Made by a program: the position numbers and the translations under genes. From Amoebophrya sp. A120 (taxonomy: Eukaryota > Sar > Dinophyceae > Syndiniales > Amoebophryaceae), in contig CAJINV010000008.1 in the NCBI GenBank assembly GCA_905178155.1, forward strand, positions 2,671,303 through 2,735,302: 64,000 nt of DNA, read 5' to 3'. Below the pieces are notes generated by a model. It worked only from the letters and a program-made list of their open reading frames with translations, ran no database searches and was not told where the DNA came from. Positions 46,793-57,756 of the stretch are shown in pieces (position 1 is the stretch's first letter; each line of letters begins with the position of its first letter).

Positions 46793-48167
46793 CCTTTTTC
46801 AAAGGATAACTTTGCTGTGACGAGAACGAGAAGGATTTAACCGGAAAAAATTTTTTTGGGGAAGAAAGCGCAAGGAGGATATCCTTCTTTTCTTTTGAGT
46901 GGAACAGGCTTCGAATCTTTTACTTCTTGACCATACGGGCGCAAAGAATAAACAGGGGATGCCTGCAGATACATAATACCTTGATCCTGTTGATGTGTGA
47001 AATCAACGAACTGCTAGATAGTCATAAACTGCGCATGGCAACTAACCTTGGTTCTTTCCAGTATAAACACAAAAAGGCACAGGATGAACGAAAAACCGAA
47101 GTAGCTATAGACCATAGCTCGAAAATTAAAATAGAAACACGACACCGAGCGCCGAAATAAAAAACTTTGTATGCTTCACCACAGCAAGCACGAGCTGAGT
47201 CTTAGAACCAAGAACGACAAGAAACAAAAACACGAACCAAAAACCGACATTGCTCACGCAGAAAACCATTTCAACATTTGCTCGGAATTCATTGCAGAAA
47301 AGGACAATCTTCACGAAAGCTGCACGGAAAACACCACAGACGTGGCAATGACGACACTTTGTGTTTTTGAACGACTCTGAAAAAACGACGGAGCACCGAT
47401 CACGTGCGATCTTTCTATATTTCATTCGGACAAAAAAAAAAATGGTCGTGAACGTGAAGAGGAGAAGACGACGCCCATGTAAATTAATATAAAACCACGC
47501 CGGTCCAAATTGGAAAATCTTAGAGAGAAGTTTCCAAGAAACACGGGCGCGAGGAGCGAAGCAAGACAACCAAGATGAAAAAGGCAGCGAGTTATTGCCT
47601 CAATTAAAATGGTCACACATCAGTTGATATACCAAACGTTCCGGCCAATGCTACCAGATCGCGTTCTTCTTCTTTCCGTAACATAAATTTTGTTCTTCTT
47701 CTCTTCTTTGCGAGTGAGTGAATGAATAAAAGTTTGGCGTATCTTATCAGAATACTAGATTTGGATTTCGAAATGCGAAGTGCACTGAATGATGAATTCT
47801 GAACGGCGCTCGTTCTTACAGAGTGTTCTTACACTTTTCGAAAAAAGTTGGGTTTTATCGCACCTACAGGCAGGGGAGCAGAAGCGAAACTCCGGGTCGA
47901 CGATACAACGGGAGGTGGTGGTGGGACGATACTTTCTTGCTTCTTACATCAGGTTCGGGAGTACATTGGGGATGACGGGGGCGCGTATGTGAAGTGGAGT
48001 GAAAAATGTCCAAAAATCCAGTGTTGGTACAACCGGATCAGGCTCTCACCAAGCACACGAAAAACAAGATGGTTGAGTTTTTACATGAAAGCAACTTTAG
48101 CAGGTGAATTTGAACTTTTCGGATTCCAATGGTTTTTGTATGTTGTCCGCGAGGAAGGCACAACGAA
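46793..48167. other. Intergenic region, no supported gene
   Basis: The sequence just upstream of 46792 should be the EF-hand gene promoter. The opposed frames at 46927-47569 are lysine-rich on plus and phenylalanine-rich on minus, typical of shadow frames in A-rich DNA. No repeat or RNA gene was seen. Confidence 0.5.
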
Positions 48168-51100
48168 TTATTTCTTCCCCTTGGGGCTCTTTGCTTTTTC
48201 GGCCGCCTCGGCCTCTTCGGCGATCTGGATCTTCATCTCGGTTTCGAACGACCTGTACTTGGCCTGCATGGCTTCGATTTTCAACGCCAGAATCTCCTCG
48301 TGCGACTTCGTTGCGGCCTCCTCTTCCTGCACCACCCCCTCCTGCTTCTGCAGTTCTTCGGCCAGGTCCCCGAGCACCTGTTTTCGCTTGTCGAAGTAGA
48401 CCACCGCGGCCTCCTCCCGCTGCAAAAACTGCTCCATCATCTGCGCTATGGATCACAAATTTGTGCATCGTAGTTGTACACACGAGTTGGCGTAGAAAAT
48501 TGAGCATGCTGCGCTAAGTACTTACTTTACTCTACGTCTTGGGCTTCTTATAAATATTCACTTCTGGTCTTGCAGCCGTCATCTTCCACTAACAGATTGA
48601 CCTTCGCATTACAGCTTTTTGCTAGTACAAGAAATTCTTTACATCTTTTACCCGGGCGAGACTGCATTTCGCTCATGAGCAGGCAGCTCGTTTCGCGCAA
48701 TGAAACAGACACGCAACTGCAGTACCGCGCAGGAAATAAAGGCAGACCGAAGATACTGAGCGAGACAGTCTAGTTTGCATTATCCAACGAGTACTTCTGT
48801 GCCTCGTATGACGATGCTTTTGACACTAGTCCCCCAGAGCATAACAACCTCCTTGCTGCTACTGCGGACGAGATTCTTTGGCAGCTGCATTACGTGCAGG
48901 TGCCCATCAGCGTCGCCCACAGCTAGCATATCCTTCGTCTCCGCCTGATTCAACGTTTTTGCAATTTTATTTCTCATTTCTCATCAAATTCATAGAAGTC
49001 CATTTTGTACTACTGGCGAAGCGACACGCACATACATCACTATCTCAAGTAGGACTTCTACTCGCCAAGTTGTATGTAAAGATCCTAACCAGAGCCGTAC
49101 CTCGGGGTGGAAGCACATGCTCGATATCGCGCTGGAGCTGACGCTGAAGGCGAGGCTGGCCTTGTGACTCTGGTCGCTGAAGTCCCACACCTCCACGAAC
49201 CCGTCCATTCTACCGAGGTATACGACAGAACTCCTTGTTGGGGACCAGCACCCGCAGGTGAAATACGCGGACGGAGAGAGTGGCGAAGAAAATCGTCACG
49301 ACTGAAACGGTATGGATTGCAAAAATGTCTGGGTCTGGAAACTTGTAATGCTAAAATGTGCAAGAGGAAAACACTTCCTTATGCAGAAAACCATGACAAG
49401 TTTGCAGAACGCTTTCCCATCCGAAGTCCGCATGAGAAACTGCGTTTTTGTATGACATGAGAGGCTACCATTTTTGTTGGTTACGCAATACAGATTTCAC
49501 AGGAGTGCAAGACCAGCATGACAAGTTACATCCTTCCAGACCCAGACATTTTTGCAATCCATAAACGGAAGCGAAGTGGTGGCTGCCAATACTATTCTTT
49601 CAGCACAGATATCTGGTGTGGGCTCATGTCCCGGCGCTTGTACTAGAAATGGGATTGCGCAGCAGCTTTGCTACCAAAGATTACAAACACAGTGTTGTAC
49701 TGCTGTCTTGGTCACCGTGTGCGAGTCTATGAAGTCATTCACTAATTCATCGTGCGAGGAGACTCGCGGGTTACTTCATGGCAAGGAGTTTCGCTTCCGT
49801 TCAAATGGTGCGCGGTTGCAGCTCATGTGCGTACTGATGGTGATGCGAAGACCGTTAGTGTGTCGTTCCATATGTAAAAGCTCCAGTCGCACACACCTGT
49901 AATTTTAGAGGACTCCGCTTTACGAAGTTATGAGACGAAATGCACATGAAAAAGCGCTCGGCACCCCATAATGATAAAAAATTGTTTGTTTGTCTGAGAA
50001 AGCAGCTGAGAAGCACAAGGAAGCAGCAAGTGGTCCGCAAGATACTGATACCGAGCAGCATGTTCGGAAATATGGGGCTCCTCTCCAAGCTTAGCATGGG
50101 TCGGAAGGTCTTGGACACACTGACGAGTTTCTTTACGTACTCGGGCTTACGGTCCTCCTCCCCTCGTGCCGTCCAGTCACCTATCCGGTGCAAAAAAGGG
50201 TCCTGCGAATACTAACGAAATTCTACAAGTACAAGTGGCAACTTTGGATGCTATACAACTGCGAAATAAGTGCTGGGGCTTGCTCGTGCACGACAAACGT
50301 GCATCCGAACGGCGCGAAATGTACTCACCAAGTGAAGATGTTCACCAGGCGGTATCACATGAAATACCTGTAGACTGTCCCTGTCGTGAAGAGGTGCATA
50401 AGACAGGCGACTGCACACGCTGTCGCAAGCGCAACAATACTGACCAGTATAATAATCAAGAATGCTTGTGCTTATAAAGGGTTAGGCGAGCTGCCTATTT
50501 TGCCCGGGATATCGGCGTAGATGAGTTCTCCCTCCTCGGTCGAGGCGTAGAAATTGCCGATGGACGGGTCTCCGACAGGCTGGTCGCAGTACATGACCTC
50601 ACAGCAGCCCATTTCTGTCCCTGAGTCCTGCCTTGAAAGCTGCACGCGATGAACTGAGGTTTCAATAAGGGGCCAACGTGTAGCAAGTCTATTATCAATT
50701 TCATTTTCAGTTCGTTCCAATGCAGCTTGAGAAGAGATGCAGTGCATACTTCGCTCTGATTCAATTGATCTGAAACACAAATTATATCGCCGAAATCACA
50801 TTAAAGGCCCGATTACAAAAAAAACGGAATCGATGCTTCACCTCGTACCTGGCTTCCACTGGAAATCTGTTTCGTTTTCTTCAAACGCCTGCTTTGCTGC
50901 GGCAAAGTCCCAAATGAGAAATTGGCCGTCTCCCGCTATTGTGCACAAATACCTTATAGGCCCGTCCTCCGGACCTTTGTCGCCGGTCTTGGCTGTGCGT
51001 GTGTGTGTTTTTGTTTTTGTTTTGATACGAGAAACGACAGGTGGACAAGCAAGAAGCAAGTATACTAAAGTAGACTTCGAGGAGTAGCATGATGCTTGGA

Positions 51101-54100
51101 ACTGAGACCAGACCGTTTATCAAAAAAACGCCCTCAATACCTTTTTTTCCTTCTATTGTTATCTTCGGTGGCAGCCAGCACATACTGGACACTGGCTTCT
51201 TGTGACTGTCGTCTATTATTGAAAGCGTTTTGTGTGTTATCTGTGGCACCAAGTTTTGTCCCCCACTATCGTCCTCGACTTTTGAGCTTACATTTTTCGT
51301 CGCTCTGTTTGTAGTTTTCTTGTAATTATTTTCTATCTCGTGGCACGGACAATCAAACAGAAAAAGCATTGTGTTTTCAGCACGAGAAAATTTCTTTGAT
51401 TTTCTCTAGCTCAATTTTCATTCCCCTCACAACTAAAGAGTCATTACTTACCCCAAGTCCGCGGGTGAGAACTTCCACATGATGAGTTGCCCATTCGCCA
51501 AACCACCGATCAGGTAGTGTCGGTCCCCAGGGTAGAACTGGAGGCAGTTGCATCGAAAGGAAAGCCTTCATCGCAAACTTTTACTTTATTTATTTATGAT
51601 GATAGGTCGTGGTGAAGATCTACTTGTGGTTCATCGAGACAGGGGAATACGAATAACGCAACAGGAGCTATTGCAAAGTTACTAAAAGTACTTATTTCGC
51701 CTGCGATGTAGGCTGTGACGACATAAATACTGCGCTAGTTTTTCCTGCATATGCTGACGTCGTAGGGACTGAGCAGACTCGCGTGCGGTGCTAGCGCGTC
51801 GGCAAAGCTCCACAAAAGCACGTAGCTGGTAGCGGCCTTTGTGGCGGCCAAAGTCTTGTCGGAAGACGTGTCCACACAGGAGACCGCCAGCAGCTCCGAG
51901 CTATCAAATGCAAAAGTGTCTGGGTCTGGAAGATTCTGACACTTGTCATGCACGTTTTGCATGAGCCATGTTGTCTGTGATGCATCCCCTAGCAATACAG
52001 ATTTTTTGAGGGCCTCTTGATGCGTATTCCGCATGACAAATGCCTTCTCAGCGTAGCAAAAATTGCCTTTCCCTTGGTACGCATGCAATACAAATTTTTT
52101 TGGAATCCAAATGCAGCATCACAAGTTGCATTCTTCCAGACCCAGACATTTTTACATTTGATACGAGCTGCCCGGGACCCATTTCGTTGCCTGGATGCGC
52201 TTGTCCTTCGTGAACGCCACGTCGTGGAAGTTCCGGAGCTCTTTTATGTTGGAACTTGCCTTCCCGTATCACAACAGAAACCGCTATCGAAGAATAATCT
52301 CAGCTCTGAATAGTTATTTCTTTTTCACTTCTCTTACGCGATTTCCTTTTTTTCTCCTTGCTGTGTTCTATTCATCTTTTTCGCCCCAATAACTTAGGAC
52401 CCGAAATACTTGCGCTACGGTCGCAAAAATGTGTCGAGTTGTTCATGCAAATCTCGGTGAAGTCATCTCTTTCTGCCTCAGGCGTGCGCCTGCTCTTGCT
52501 GGAGCCTTCACTACAAAATTGCTATCGAGTAATACTTTTATCGTCGACTGCGCTGCGAAATCACAAAGCATTTCCTATCTCGACTAGCCTTCTGAGAAGT
52601 TTCTTTTTTGTGATATCCCGCCTAAAGGGCCCATACCGTCGTCGTCCCCCATGCCTGCAAACTCTTCTGCGAAAAGGTCGACGGTTTCGTTTTGCTGTAG
52701 CGCCATGTCAACGCGCTCGAAGACGCGCCGCAAAAACTCGGTCAGAGACTCCACCTGCGTTACGGCTACCTGCGAAAGGGTAGGGAGTAGCTTGAATTTT
52801 TTTTTTTGCACGAACAAGCCGGACAAAATAAACACGTCTGTCCATCATGAACCATCACCAAAACAGTTGATCAACTTCTTGTTGCCAATTTTTCTTGTAG
52901 GGGTGACATCATACTGCGTCTGCCGGGCATCAAAAGAACAGACCTGCCTTACAACGTACGAGATTCTAAATTTCATCAACCATCGTGAACAACACGGTTT
53001 AAAATTGCTCGTACATCTTCTTTCTCTCCAAAGTCGTCAGCTGCGTACTGCGTGTTGGCGTTTTTTGGGCGCCCCGCGTGCGTCTGACAGTTGCCCTCCG
53101 AGACCACAGGTACTGCCTGCACGCCCTTGTCTAGCTCCCGCCGTAGCAGGTTGAAATTGGGATCCTTCTGTGGCTTGTGCTGTACCGAGCTCTCGGCGTT
53201 GTCGTTGTATTTTTTGGCCTCTCCGAAAAAACTCCTCTGTCGCGCAATCATCACTTTTAGCAGCGGACGCGTGTTCTTCACCTGACAATTTTAGGAGCAA
53301 AATGTTAGTTCGCCTCGTAAGTACCTGCATCACAGAACGTGATGTCCCTGTGGTCATGCGAACGATCGAAGTCAGAGTTTCTCCCCTACTTAATACCGTC
53401 ATCCCGTCCACCTCTTCTACGGTAGTCTGCGTCGTCTCCGAAACGTAATTCCGTGGTGAGTATGCATTGCAAAAACGCGGCACCTGCCGGCGGCAATTAC
53501 CGAGAGGGATGAGAAAGAACCAGCCAGGTGAAAGACGGATCTGCTAGTAGTCTACAGTCGGTTTTTAGTACAGAGTAGCGTTGACCCGAGTGCTGGATGG
53601 CTGTACCTTCAGCCTCCTTACTCAACTGGTGAAAAATGCAACTCCAACTACCATGACAAAAGCGTATCGTTTCGATTTTGAGTTTCTTTTTCTCCCCAGG
53701 CTCCGCCACTGGTAGGCGCGACGGCGAACTCGCACGGTTTTTCTTTGGATACCGTTATTGGCTCGTCCTTGACAAAAACCGTTTCGTCTTCCTTAAACAC
53801 AAATCAATTGCAAATAGAGCCGTGTCAGTGAGCTTGCAAAACTTGCCAGAGCTTTTCTGCGATGGATAGTGGTACTTACTGGTAAAAACAGGCTTGCGCT
53901 GCACGACAGCAGGGTACAACGACACCTGTACTGCTCAGCTGGCGTTGCGATGCAGACCTCTTCACTTTCGACGATAATTCAACACAGCAACACAAACTGG
54001 GAAAATTTTCTGCGCTTATTTCATCCGTGACCGTGACACTGACTCATCTGCAATGGGTAACACATATGCTGGACCACTCGCAGCACCGTCGCCGCCTGCG

Positions 54101-54480
54101 CCCCCTTCCACTGCGTCGCCGGCACCGCCAGCCCCGCTAAGGGAAGCCAGATACTCCGCTTGGATAGCCTCTTTTTTTTCCTGACAGAAATTTTCGAATA
54201 AACATACGCGCGTTCCTCTTCTCGTGGACAAAAAAATTCGTTGCTCCAGTATTGTGCTGGAGAAACCAGCACGTAGTACTTAGACGTGAACCCGTATCAA
54301 AGCTGGTCATAGATGATCGATGTGACAAAACCGTATGTCAGCCTTACCTCTATCACAGCGACCATGGCTTCATATGCTGGGACGGTCTGGCACCACACGA
54401 AGTTGTCCCCGAAGACCCGCTTGCTGGTATGAAATTGAAAAAGCACGTCCTCAAAATGCACGACCCTAGATTTGCAAAAA
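48168..54480 (-). CDS. DNAI3: Axonemal dynein intermediate chain DNAI3/WDR63 (IC140 type), about 16 exons
   Basis: WD-repeat intermediate chain of the inner-arm I1/f dynein of motile cilia. Coding segments from the N-terminus: 54373-54480 (FGDNFVWCQTVPAYEAMV); 54050-54180 (EKKEAIQAEYLASLS); about 53680-53800; 53325-53450; 52990-53281 (RRELDKGVQAVPVV, NANTQYAADDFGEKED); 52640-52770 (VDMALQQNETVDLFAEEF); 52169-52260 joined to 51740-51896 (TSYVLLWSFADALAPH); 51471-51560 (YLIGGLANGQLIMWKF); 51170-51330 (HKKPVSSMCWLPP); 50838-50980 (IAGDGQFLIWDF); 50522-50700 (STEEGELIYAD); 50052-50181 (DWTARGEEDRKPEYVKK, LERSPIFPN); 49835-49896 (VCDWSFYIWNDTL); 49101-about 49270 (CWSPTRSSVVYLGRMDGFVE); 48849-48944 (LAVGDADGHLHVMQLP); 48168-48440 (FLQREEAAVVYFDKRKQ). 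The order matches human WDR63 throughout. Earlier 5' exons may lie in 54.8-55.3 kb. It implies a flagellated stage. Confidence 0.9.
49306..49568. mobile_element. Introner, family B, in a DNAI3 intron
   Basis: The duplication AACGG at 49306-49310 and 49564-49568 flanks a 253-bp element starting TATGGATTGCAAAAATGTCT and ending TTTTTGCAATCCATA. Here excision alone does not restore DNAI3 coding sequence, because a stop lies just downstream in the CWSPTRSS frame. The element therefore seems to sit inside a larger intron between 49834 and about 49270. Confidence 0.9.
50177..50526. mobile_element. Decayed introner, family C-related, in DNAI3
   Basis: Left end TATCCGGTGCAAAAAAGGGT and the reverse complement of the right end (TATCCCGGGCAAAATAGGCA) form a worn TIR. 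Flanks TCACC and TCGGC match at three of five bases. Cutting between them joins GELIYA to DWTARGEEDRK, matching the known order of the family. Confidence 0.8.
51897..52168. mobile_element. Introner, family B, in DNAI3 coding sequence
   Basis: The duplication CGAGC at 51897-51901 and 52164-52168 flanks a 262-bp element starting TATCAAATGCAAAAGTGTCT and ending TTTTTACATTTGATA. Clean removal gives TKWVPGSSELLAVSC, which continues the WD-repeat reading frame. Confidence 0.95.
53282..53324 (-). other. 43-nt GT-AG micro-intron in DNAI3
   Basis: Minus-strand donor CAG|GTACTTACG and acceptor TTGTCAG|GTGAAG. Removal joins RSVMQ to VKNTRPLLKV in phase 0. Confidence 0.75.
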
Positions 54481-55409
54481 ACGCAGACGCTTGATCTATT
54501 GATTATTTTGCCTCCACAGATGCTCATGTCACTGTCAGCAAAACAGTAGTGAAGAAGCACTGTCGGATTATAACCAAACAACAGCCAGGTCGCAAGTAGG
54601 GTCGTTGCCTTTCGGAATATTGCTTTCAATGTCATAGCTGTCCCTGACCAGCAGCATAAACTCGAGCGTATATCTGTAGTGTTTCCCGAAAATCATATGT
54701 AGAAGCACTGCACTGTCAATCACAAATAACTATCGACTCATTTACATTTTCTGATTGTGGACGGGGGTAAAGAAACGTAAAACCTCATTAAAAACGCCTT
54801 AATCATCAAAAAGCAGCACGAAATTATGCGTGAGTACTTCATCAGATCCTTCTCGTGCGCGTGGAAGTCGGAGTAGAATCCTACCCTCGCAATATCGTCG
54901 AGGCGCTATCGCAGTGAAAATTCTTGCCAACGCGACTACGCGGGCACATGCGAGGTGACATGATTGCATCTGGATCTGCAAAATCATATCAATTTTAACT
55001 TTCACGATGAACGTATGCAAACAAATTCTTCGTCAGACAATATCGATCCTGCGAGGTCAACATTTTTGCGGCTTGACCGACGCCTTCTTCGCACAGTAGT
55101 CGGTGTAGAGTTTTTCATGTCGATAGCTGCTCCTGCTTGTTGATGAAGACGTATAGTTTATGGAAAGGAAAAACTCCACAGCAATAAGCGCGATCACAAT
55201 TTTTGCACATACAGAAATCAATGCCTTTCCAACGGAATGAGTTTAAAGTTCGTGAAGGGGAGAGGTTGGTTTTCGTAACTGCTGCTGGTGTCACCAATGA
55301 CGGGACGAATGCAAACAATGAATAGTATAGCGTTCTGCCATATAGTCCGCAGAGAGACCTTGCTGCTTCTTCTTGGTGATATTTTTTCTCGATGGTGAAT
55401 GATTGCGAT
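54481..55409. other. Upstream region of DNAI3, possible short 5' exons
   Basis: The DNAI3 family has about 60-100 further N-terminal residues, so small exons are expected here. One candidate on the minus strand near 55230-55310 reads NQPLPFTNFKLIPLE, which loosely fits the family. No start codon could be fixed. Otherwise no gene or repeat was seen. Confidence 0.4.
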
Positions 55410-56005
55410 TTATTGCAGGTGGATTTTCCCTACATACGGCATGGCGTTTTTTCCGGAGAAGAAGATTTCTTTACTCTTTTCCTGCTGCACCACCACTTTG
55501 TATTTCATGTAATTTTCCGTATTCATGAAAAACGCCTTCATGCCCGGCATGTCCTCGTCCAGCGGCAGCTGACCCATCTTCTCCATTATCTCCACCTCCG
55601 TGAGGCCCACCTCCCGCGTATCACCCTGCAATACAGCCCATCTTGTTCGTCCCCTGAAGAACGTCGTGTCTTGAAAATTCGAGGCTCTGTGATCTGTAAT
55701 CATGAGCATAGACACAGATCAAAAACGATGGAAACGGTCCTGTAGAGCTGACCATCAACATTTGTTTCTAGATCTGCAAGTAGTACATACGATCCATTAC
55801 GCAAGCCTGCCACCTCGGATTTTTATCTTCTGTTTGAAAATACAAGAAATTCAGGCGCATGCAAATCATAGGACGAAAGCGAAAGGGCCGAATTTGCAGT
55901 GTGATATTGCGCTGCCTCCTCGCCGGGCTGCTCTGCCCCGGCATCGGCCCCCTCGGCCGGAGCTCCCTCCTCGGGAGCAGGTGCTGCCGCAGCTTCTTCC
56001 GACAT
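55410..56005 (-). CDS. Small acidic protein, two exons, 126 aa, family unknown
   Basis: Exons 55844-56005 and 55410-55625, separated by a 218-bp GT-AG intron (phase 0 both sides). The total is 378 nt. The start gives MSEEAAAAPAPEEGAPAEGA, a low-complexity acidic and alanine-rich tail, followed by YDLHAPEFL joined to GDTREVGLTEVEIMEKMG. The second half is compact and charged (MPGMKAFFMNTENYMKYKV) and could be a small folded domain. I do not recognise it. It is immediately upstream of DNAI3 on the same strand, which suggests no more than neighbourhood. Confidence 0.55.
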
Positions 56006-57756
56006 CGCTGGTAACTTGCGGAGTTACAAGTAGTACCGACGTTGCAGAAGAGCTCTACTTGTCCGCCGTTGCTTTTTCTTGCCGCCAAAGCCAATTCTTG
56101 CAGAAGTAAAGTAAGCTGTGCAAGCCGATGCCGCTTCCTGCAGGGTCTGCACTTCTGGTGACGAAACGTCCCGTGCACGGTGGCCTTGCGATCTTGTCTG
56201 GAAGTCCACGTTTGATCTTGTCACAGCGGGACACGCAGAAACCGCGACTTTGAAAATCGTGACTGTGATACGAGGGTATGGGCCGGCACCCGAGACCGTT
56301 TGTTACGCGTGTTTTGTTTTCACGTAAATCTTCCTTGTCGACTTTTAGGTACTCAGAATTACGAAGTCGTCGGCACTAGAAAACAATGGGTTCCGCTCTA
56401 TGACTCGGCTATCTTGACTTCTTCAGAACGGTTGTCCTCCTTTGTCGGTTCGCGGAACGGCACTAAAGTGCTGACCGGGTGTAGGTCCTGTTGCAGTACA
56501 GGCGTCGAAACGACTGGACTTGCCAGCCAATACGTTCTCCCCTAATCGTTCCGCAGAGTGCACGGCTTTGCAACTTACACTCGAAACTTTTATCGAGAAA
56601 ATTCGGGGGGTCGCAGCAGCTCCACCCCTGTTCCGCCGCTGATTGGAGCGTTCAGCGCCTTTGCGTCTTTCAGAGATGTTTCTTTGAGTATTCTCGGTTA
56701 CTTGAGGACGGTGATACTGAGATAGCCGTGCCGTTCCACTTCTGCAGCGGCCGACGACAGGCGGACGGAGCTGCTGTCGGGTTGTCTCTCAACCGTTCTG
56801 CACAGTCGAGACCAATTTATTGTTTGACAGAATGTATTCTTGTCGCAGCACATCGGCCGCCTAGACACTTGCCAGAGAGCGCTCTTCGAGCAGCAAGAGT
56901 ACGGATGGACACAGCGGCCGGCGCAGGCTGTGCGACGGATCCATAATGTAGTAGAGTGCTCTTCCGTGAACAACGCGCAAGAGGATACTTAAGCGCCGTA
57001 AAATTTAGCTACTTGTTTTATGAAGCTACTGAAGGTAGTACGAAAGTAGCAACCAAGACGATAGAGAAAATCGAACGCAGAACCAACTGCGATTCCGAAA
57101 CCAAACGCCAATGCTAACCGCTGTGACATTCACATTCTCGCTCCTACAAGCGAGGAACATAAACGCGGCCTTTGTCTCCCTCTCTACGTCTGTCCTGACT
57201 CTCGCACTCCCCGCAAATGTGATATTTCGCGCACTCTCGTTCGGGGGTGAAGTTAAAGCCAAAACTTACTTTTGGAGGAAATCTCTATGCAAGTAGAGGT
57301 GCCTTCCCTGATAGTTTCGGAAACCAGCGCCTGTACGAAAAGACGAACAACTGGGCTCCGTTTGTGTCAACGCTTGAGTGATCCACCAACGAGGACACTG
57401 CTGTACTGCTGCTCGGGCTGTGCTTCCAGATTGATGAGTACAGAGGAAGCTGCTTCTTGCAAACATATTCGACACTTATTGTTATTTTTCGCTGAAAAAC
57501 ACAAACAACAATGCAAATCGACACCCAAACAGATTGACAAAGACAATTAATGTAAACGCGATAGAATATTAGAAGGCACAAAATCAAATATACACGATAG
57601 GCATGTGATGTTGTTCAAAGAAAAGTTTGAAAAAAATATCTTCAAGATCAAAAAGGGGTTTCTTTGCTGGCTCAATCAAAGAAACCAGCATCCTGCTCCA
57701 CGTAGTTTCAATTGTCCCCGCTCGCGTAACTAAACTAAAACTCCGATGCACACAGG
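56006..57756. other. Intergenic region, no supported gene
   Basis: 1.75 kb between the small acidic gene and the aromatic-repeat membrane gene. The plus-strand frame at 56491-56946 (151 codons, cysteine- and arginine-rich) has no domain and is opposite to every supported gene, so it is not called. No repeat or RNA gene was seen. Confidence 0.45.

Noticed and set aside
47126-47569. 147-codon hydrophobic minus-strand frame that could look like a membrane protein
   Set aside because: Its phenylalanine and valine richness comes from A-rich DNA on the plus strand. There is no clear helix pattern, start context or exon partner.
56491-56946. 151-codon plus-strand frame
   Set aside because: No domain, no neighbouring exons, cysteine/arginine-biased composition, and opposite in strand to all supported genes.
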